This document shows, piece by piece, positions 5,385 to 8,847 of a stretch of 8,847 nt of DNA. Position 1 is the stretch's first letter. Each line of letters opens with the position of its first letter. The notes beneath the pieces were generated by a model that worked only from the letters and a program-made list of their open reading frames with translations, was not told the origin of the DNA and did not search any database. The DNA is from Thermococcales archaeon 44_46 (lineage in GTDB: Archaea > Methanobacteriota_B > Thermococci > Thermococcales > Thermococcaceae): positions 1-8,847 of the forward strand of contig LGET01000055.1 of assembly GCA_001507935.1 (NCBI GenBank), in the 5' to 3' direction. Made by a program: the position numbers and the translations under genes.

Positions 5385-6119
5385 ATGGAACTCATAAAAA
5401 CTAAGATTCCACAACTTGATGAAGCCCTTGGAGGGGGTATCCTAGAAGATAGTATTGTTTTAATAACATATGACACTTATTCGCAAGGTTGGACACTTGC
5501 TTTCGAGATTCTACGAAATCGAATAGAAGATGGAGACTTTGGAGTAATAATAAATTCAGTTGTTCCTATATCCATGCTCAACTTAGAATTGAAGAGGATT
5601 AACTTTGATCTCAATGAAAAAGGAGAAAATGGAGATCTGGGAATTATAGACATTTTTGCATCATTTTATGGAATAAACTACCAACAACCGTACGTCTATT
5701 ATGAAAATATGGATCGAGAAACTTATCTCCCAAAGTTCATGAATCTCTACAGAAAGATGTTGAAGGAGAGAATAAAAGATAGGCGACCAATAGGGATACA
5801 GGTAACCGCAGATGGGTTTGCATTTTTATTAGGGGAAGAAATAGAACTTAGAAATCTCCAAAAGAACCTGGCTGAAAAAGAAAAGGCTCTTCTTTACGAA
5901 AAGCGAAAAAGACCGATAAACATAACCCTTCTCAACAGGGACAGAGTCTCCTCAAGATACATCTCGTGGCTCTCCCTTTACAGTCAGTATCAGATCGACT
6001 TCAGCTCGCAAGAAGGGGAAGTGGAGGAGAAGATGATTGTAAGGAAAGCACCTTCACCCAATTTTAAACCTGCCACGTATACCTTTAAAATAGAAAACGG
6101 AAAGATAATCATCGTTTAG
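5385..6119 (+). CDS. KaiC/RAD55-like RecA-fold protein lacking Walker A
   Basis: This 244-residue protein starts like a KaiC/GvpD/RAD55 domain: LDEALGGGI (11-19) followed by a hydrophobic strand IVLIT (24-28). At the place where these proteins have the P-loop GxxGxGKT it reads YDTYSQGWT (29-37), so the nucleotide-binding Lys and the glycines are gone. A strand resembling Walker B (LGIIDIFASF, 85-94) remains. The C-terminal part is rich in charged helices and ends in a short beta-rich stretch. Thermococcales carry many such degenerate RecA-fold proteins, some filed under DUF257; I cannot tell which subfamily this is. The start at 5385 has GGTG six bases upstream; the ATG at 5373 would lie inside that ribosome binding site. 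The gene overlaps its convergent neighbour by 11 bases. ATP hydrolysis is unlikely. Confidence 0.7.
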   Translation: MELIKTKIPQLDEALGGGILEDSIVLITYDTYSQGWTLAFEILRNRIEDGDFGVIINSVVPISMLNLELKRINFDLNEKGENGDLGIIDIFASFYGINYQQPYVYYENMDRETYLPKFMNLYRKMLKERIKDRRPIGIQVTADGFAFLLGEEIELRNLQKNLAEKEKALLYEKRKRPINITLLNRDRVSSRYISWLSLYSQYQIDFSSQEGEVEEKMIVRKAPSPNFKPATYTFKIENGKIIIV

Positions 6120-6624
6120 CGAGCTTCAGCGCAAGTCTGGCGGCCTCTTTTCCATCTTTTATAAAGTGCACTTTCACGAGTTTTTTGTGGTCAAAGTAGC
6201 CATCTTGAGCAAGGAGCTCAAGTCTGTCGCTTGGATAGCCTGTGTCTGTGACCACAATAACTGGCTTTGAGTAGTTATATGCAATTAATGCTTCCACCAT
6301 TGTGCCGACTCCTCCCCCAAGGACTACCAGAACATCGGCTGAATTGATCATAACCGCACTTCTCTCTGCAAAGTCCATTCCGGTTTTTATTCTGATTGTG
6401 TTGAACTCATTTCCCTCCTGCCTCTCCGGGAGGATTCCCACAACAATTCCTCCAAACCTTGCAAATTCCCTGCTCGCTATCTCCATAATGCCTTCTCTTC
6501 CTCCGGTAAGTAAAACGACTCTATCTTTGTGTTTGGCAAGCTCTTCAATGAATTCCTTTGTCTTTTTGATGGCCTGTGGCAGAGGTTCATTGTCACTTAA
6601 GCCTGCGATTGCTATTTGGATCAT
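6109..6624 (-). CDS. LOG/MoCo-carrier-like Rossmann protein (TIGR00725 type)
   Basis: This 171-residue single-domain protein belongs to the superfamily that includes LOG phosphoribohydrolases and molybdenum-cofactor carrier proteins. Visible motifs are TGGREGIMEIAS (40-51), GGIVVGILPE (58-67), ERSAVMINSADVLVVLGGG (87-105) and GGGVGTMVEAL (103-113), the last being a variant of the PGGxGTxxE phosphate-binding motif. The LOG cytokinin-type catalytic Arg/Glu pair is only partly conserved, so a nucleotide or cofactor-binding role is safer than an enzyme name. Its ATG comes 4 bases after the stop of the M50 protease gene, and its GGGGTGATAGG ribosome binding site lies across the end of that gene, so the two are cotranscribed. 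The 3' end overlaps the KaiC-like gene by 11 bases. Confidence 0.8.
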   Translation of the reverse strand: MIQIAIAGLSDNEPLPQAIKKTKEFIEELAKHKDRVVLLTGGREGIMEIASREFARFGGIVVGILPERQEGNEFNTIRIKTGMDFAERSAVMINSADVLVVLGGGVGTMVEALIAYNYSKPVIVVTDTGYPSDRLELLAQDGYFDHKKLVKVHFIKDGKEAARLALKLAKR

Positions 6625-6628
6625 CCTA

Positions 6629-7762
6629 TCACCCCAGCAAACCTCTCAAGGCTGGAAAGAGGTTAACAGCGAGTAAAAATAGCCCAATCCCGACGAAGAG
6701 GTATGTGATCGCTCTTGCAACTTTTGAGGGGAGGACAGCCTTTAGAACATCATCAATCATTTTCCCTCCATCCAATGGAACTAGTGGGAAGAGATTCATC
6801 AGCCCTATACCAAGGTTTAGCACGTGGATCCAGTAAAGTGAAAACGCCAGTGGAAGCACAATACCGCTAAAGCCCACCTTTGATGTTATGTGCTGCGCTG
6901 GGTAGACTCCGAGGTAACCCTTTTCCGGGTTGTCTGGATGAGAGCCTAAGGGAATGTTTAGAATCTCCTTTTTTCCTTTGCGTAGTACCTCAATTGTTAT
7001 CGTTTCTCCGGCCTTTGTTTTGTTCATTATGTCAAAGAACTCCTCTACCGTTGCTATGTGCTGACCATTTATTCCCACGATTATATCGCCCTCTTGGAGA
7101 TAGCTCCTAGCAGGCCCTTCTGGAGCTAGTTTGGAAACCTCAACTCCCGCCGGCTCCAATATAGGGTTTAAAGCATAGCTTAAGAGCAAAAGGGCCAGAA
7201 GGGCGGTTACAATATTCCCCATAGACCCCGCAGCATAAACCCTTAGACGGCTCAGCAAGGGGGCTTTTGTTAGCTTTTCCTCATCCGGCTCAACAAACGC
7301 CCCCGGGATTACGAAGAAAAGCACGAGACCCACAGATTTCAGGGGTAAATTCTCAGCCCTAGCTACAAATCCGTGACTTAGCTCATGAACAAACATGACC
7401 ACAATAAGCCCTATCAACCCATACCACAGGGGGATTGTAACACCGGGTATAACAAGCTGGACTCCGGGGGTAGCTGCTTTTGTCCGGAGATTCTGCATGG
7501 CGAGAGTGAAGAGGGTGTAGAACACATAGGCCATCCCTATAAAGCCGACTATTATGCCTGCTGTGGAGTATCCTTTCCAGAACTTTCTATACTTTATTCC
7601 GACTTTGTCTATGAAGTTAACAAATCTTTTAGTCCTCCATATTGCAATGAAAAGGTCAACCTGCAACCCTTCTTCTTTCTCTTCTCCTTTCCTTCCAAAT
7701 GCAAGGTATAGAACCCCCCAGAAACCGAGTATCAAAGCCATTGCTGTAATTAGGCTCACCAT
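6629..7762 (-). CDS. Site-2 protease family (M50) membrane metalloprotease with PDZ domain
   Basis: This integral membrane zinc protease cuts transmembrane or near-membrane segments of its substrates. In the numbering of the longer frame (start at 7771), it shows an N-terminal helix, a cytosolic charged stretch, the zinc motif HELSH (129-133) inside a membrane helix, a PDZ-like domain (about 205-275, with LQEGDIIVGINGQ), and the third zinc ligand in NLFPLVPLDGGK (326-337, D334). The length (377 residues) is usual for archaeal S2P. I chose the ATG at 7762 because AGGTGA sits five bases upstream; a GTG at 7771 would add three residues and overlaps that site. It is followed by the LOG-like gene after 4 bases. 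Substrates are unknown. Neither neighbour suggests one, although an anti-sigma factor type target is excluded because archaea lack sigma factors. Confidence 0.9.
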   Translation of the reverse strand: MVSLITAMALILGFWGVLYLAFGRKGEEKEEGLQVDLFIAIWRTKRFVNFIDKVGIKYRKFWKGYSTAGIIVGFIGMAYVFYTLFTLAMQNLRTKAATPGVQLVIPGVTIPLWYGLIGLIVVMFVHELSHGFVARAENLPLKSVGLVLFFVIPGAFVEPDEEKLTKAPLLSRLRVYAAGSMGNIVTALLALLLLSYALNPILEPAGVEVSKLAPEGPARSYLQEGDIIVGINGQHIATVEEFFDIMNKTKAGETITIEVLRKGKKEILNIPLGSHPDNPEKGYLGVYPAQHITSKVGFSGIVLPLAFSLYWIHVLNLGIGLMNLFPLVPLDGGKMIDDVLKAVLPSKVARAITYLFVGIGLFLLAVNLFPALRGLLG

Positions 7763-7793
7763 TTTGGTCACCTAATTCCACTCCCAGAGGAAG

Positions 7794-7822
7794 TTTAAAA
7801 AGGTAGTGCATACTCTTAAAAA
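7794..7822. promoter_or_regulatory. Divergent promoters: M50 gene (-) and C/D sRNA (+)
   Basis: On the minus strand TTTTTAAA (7794-7801) predicts a start near 7772 and a leader of about 10 bases with AGGTGA before the M50 ATG at 7762. On the plus strand CTTAAAAA (7814-7821) predicts a start near 7843, which is exactly the 5' end of the C/D RNA candidate. A minus-strand reading of the same second box is also possible. Confidence 0.5.
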
Positions 7823-7842
7823 CAAAAGTCCCAAGAAAAGTA

Positions 7843-7902
7843 TGCGATGATGAGTGATGGGCGAACCGAAAGATGAGGATGGAAAGGTGATCGCTGAGCA
7901 TC
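7843..7902 (+). ncRNA. Box C/D sRNA candidate, 2'-O-methylation guide
   Basis: All parts of an archaeal C/D sRNA stand in order: terminal stem 5' arm ATGC (7842-7845), C box ATGATGA (7847-7853), a 12-base guide (7854-7865), D' box CCGA (7866-7869, one change from CTGA), a 3-base linker, C' box ATGAGGA (7873-7879, one change), a 14-base guide (7880-7893), D box CTGA (7894-7897), and stem 3' arm GCAT (7898-7901). Such RNAs bind L7Ae, Nop5 and fibrillarin to methylate rRNA or tRNA. The D' guide can pair with UUCGCCCAUUA of the archaeal 23S A-loop region. A TATA box lies about 25 bases upstream. The 3' end touches the last codon of the convergent lipoate ligase gene. The boxes are seen directly; the function follows from the family. 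Confidence 0.75.
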
Positions 7903-8656
7903 ACTTTTGGAAGTTCCACTTTTCGTTGCCATATTTTTCTTCTATGAGCTTCTCCGCAATCTCGAGTTCATAATCTGTCAGTTGTCCCTCCTCAAGCGGG
8001 AACTCTTCAAAGAACTTTGCCTTCAACAGCTCATAAGCCTCATTCCTGCTGAGCTTTACTCCTTCTCTTTCCAGTGTTGTTACCCTCTCCCAGATACTTG
8101 AAACTCCCTTATCTTGTAGTTTTTTCTGAGAAGCTTTGAGCACTGAGGCGAGAATTTCAAGCCTGGTTGCATACATGAAGGTGCCGTGTTGCAGGATGAT
8201 CCCCTTTCTTCTTGTTTGCGCAGACCCGCTGATTTTCTTGCCATTGGCTGCTATGTCGTTTAGCCCGGAAAAGCCACTATTTATCCCCAATTCCTCAAGC
8301 GCTCTGACGAGAGGAGCCGCTAAAAACCTGTAGCTCGTTTCTATGTTCCTCAAGCTCTCGTGAAAGTTTTCTCCTATGATTACACTGTAGGTTATCTCTC
8401 CGTACTGATCGTGAAAAACGCTTCCTCCGCCGGTTATTCTTCTCACTACAGGGATGTTAAGCTCCCTGCACTTGTCAAGATTGACGTCGTGCTCAACGCT
8501 TTGAAATCTGCCGATTGTTATGGAGCTCGGTTTGAAAACGTAAAGTCTAACGGTGTCTTCAACTTTTCCTTCAATCCTTGCCCGCATTATTGCCTCATCT
8601 ATGGCCATCTGCACTTCTGGTCTTGCAACTATCAGGGGAATAAACCTCAACAACAT
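7901..8656 (-). CDS. lplA: Lipoate-protein ligase A (catalytic domain)
   Basis: This 251-residue BPL/LplA-family enzyme activates lipoate with ATP and attaches it to a lysine of an acceptor domain such as GcvH. Visible motifs are PEVQMAIDEAIM (13-24), the signature RRITGGGSVFHD (72-83), GEITYSV (86-92), NGKKISGSAQ (138-147) with the conserved catalytic-type lysine (K140 or K141), and ILQHGTFMY (154-162). The catalytic cysteine of LipM-type transferases is not seen near the usual position, so a ligase is favoured. Archaea often split the accessory C-terminal domain into a separate LplB, which is not in view. The start is unclear: ATG 8656 overlaps the ribosome binding site GGTGATG, and the TTG at 8650 would have ideal spacing. 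A longer frame to 8710 passes through the TATA box and is unlikely. Confidence 0.85.
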   Translation of the reverse strand: MLLRFIPLIVARPEVQMAIDEAIMRARIEGKVEDTVRLYVFKPSSITIGRFQSVEHDVNLDKCRELNIPVVRRITGGGSVFHDQYGEITYSVIIGENFHESLRNIETSYRFLAAPLVRALEELGINSGFSGLNDIAANGKKISGSAQTRRKGIILQHGTFMYATRLEILASVLKASQKKLQDKGVSSIWERVTTLEREGVKLSRNEAYELLKAKFFEEFPLEEGQLTDYELEIAEKLIEEKYGNEKWNFQK

Positions 8657-8680
8657 CACCAAAGAATAAAGATTGCCGGA

Positions 8681-8690
8681 GCTTAAAAAT
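8681..8690 (-). promoter_or_regulatory. TATA box of lplA
   Basis: On the minus strand ATTTTTAAGC predicts a transcript start near 8661, right before TTTGGTGATG. That rules out the long reading frame starting at 8710 and leaves a very short leader for the ATG at 8656 or the TTG at 8650. Confidence 0.5.
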
Positions 8691-8728
8691 GTGTGCCTAA
8701 AAAAGAGCAAAAAGCAAAGAGGAATCGT

Positions 8729-8788
8729 CCGGTCAGGGGCCGATTAGTTCATCACCCCTCAGCAACCTACCCTTCACATCATCCCAGT
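8729..8788 (-). ncRNA. Box C/D sRNA candidate, 2'-O-methylation guide
   Basis: On the minus strand the order is: stem arm CTGG (8784-8787), C box ATGATGT (8776-8782, one change), a 13-base guide GAAGGGTAGGTTG (8763-8775), D' box CTGA (8759-8762), linker GGG, perfect C' box GTGATGA (8749-8755), a guide of exactly 12 bases ACTAATCGGCCC (8737-8748), D box CTGA (8733-8736), and stem arm CCGG (8729-8732), which pairs with CTGG through one G-U. The box order, the 12-base spacer and the 3-base D'-C' linker are those of Pyrococcus C/D RNAs. The D guide could pair with GGCCGAUUAG, which resembles a 16S rRNA stretch as I recall it. The RNA overlaps the end of a partial minus-strand frame (8779-8847). 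I see no clear TATA box at the expected distance, so processing from a longer transcript is possible. Confidence 0.72.
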
Positions 8789-8847
8789 CCAAGCTTTTCT
8801 CTCACAATGAGGGGCGGATACCCAATTTTTGGGAAGACCAGCAGTGC
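8779..8847 (-). CDS. C-terminal fragment of an unidentified protein (partial)
   Basis: From the window edge the minus strand reads 22 residues, including LLVFPKIGYPPLIVREKLG, and then TGA inside the C box of the sRNA candidate. The sequence looks like coding DNA, but it is too short to name. A shift of one base near 8793 would continue it as LDWDDVKGRLLRGDELIGP with a stop at 8733-8735, so the true 3' end is uncertain. Confidence 0.35.
   Translation of the reverse strand, partial: ALLVFPKIGYPPLIVREKLGLG

Noticed and set aside
7886..7904. GGTGAT...ATCAC hairpin at the lplA 3' end as an intrinsic terminator
   Set aside because: The dyad is explained mostly by the D guide and terminal stem of the C/D RNA, and only four T follow it.
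7656..7919. Minus-strand frame of 87 codons across the M50 start and the sRNA
   Set aside because: It overlaps the M50 gene in another frame, crosses two promoters and has no ribosome binding site or family signal.
8821..8833. CCCAA-TTT-TTGGG inverted repeat
   Set aside because: It falls inside the coding-like frame at the window edge and is short; no terminator or operator role can be supported.
1..8847. CRISPR array, tRNA, rRNA or intact insertion sequence
   Set aside because: No regularly spaced repeats, no cloverleaf with a T-arm motif, no rRNA segments and no transposase frame were found on either strand.

Overview
The window looks like chromosomal DNA of a Thermococcales archaeon (Thermococcus, Pyrococcus or Palaeococcus type). 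This rests on lysine- and glutamate-rich proteins, GGTG/GGTGATC ribosome binding sites, archaeal BRE/TATA promoters about 25 bases ahead of short leaders, an archaeal TtuA tRNA thiolase, and two C/D box guide RNAs of the hyperthermophile type. The organism assignment is an inference from these traits, not a database match.

Layout. Bases 1-933 (+) hold the 3' part of a COG2433/DUF460-like coiled-coil protein. It converges on ttuA (1006-1968, -). The short gap between them carries a perfect GC-rich hairpin that resembles an IS200/IS605-type right end. Bases 2140-4975 (-) form an accessory cluster. In transcription order it has an exported ferritin-like DUF2202 protein, a DUF4405-like membrane protein with two candidate haem histidines, a second DUF2202 protein that is a lipoprotein (ATGA overlap with the previous gene), an ArsR-type winged-helix regulator, and a small one-helix membrane protein with a coiled coil. 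The first DUF2202 gene has its own promoter, with a 26-base dyad lying over the predicted transcription start.

Bases 5035-5340 are AT-rich and mostly non-coding, with a possible decayed coding remnant. A KaiC/RAD55-like protein that has lost its Walker A motif follows (5385-6119, +). It overlaps by 11 bases, tail to tail, a LOG/MoCo-carrier-like Rossmann protein (6109-6624, -). That gene follows a site-2 protease (M50, 6629-7762, -) after only 4 bases, so the two are probably one operon. A lipoate-protein ligase gene (7901-8656, -) follows.

The least obvious content is two box C/D sRNA candidates that bracket the lipoate ligase gene. One is on + (about 7843-7902) and touches the 3' end of the ligase gene. 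The other is on - (about 8729-8788) and lies just upstream of it. Both have C, D', C' and D boxes, guide spacers of 12-14 bases and a 4-bp terminal stem. The D' guide of the first can pair for 11 bp with the A-loop region of archaeal 23S rRNA as I remember that sequence.

How the genes may work together. The DUF2202/DUF4405 cluster looks like a regulated extracytoplasmic redox or metal-handling module: two exported diiron-type domains, a membrane haem-type protein and a local regulator. The rest is housekeeping: tRNA and probably rRNA modification, membrane proteolysis and lipoylation. No CRISPR array, tRNA, rRNA or intact mobile element was seen.
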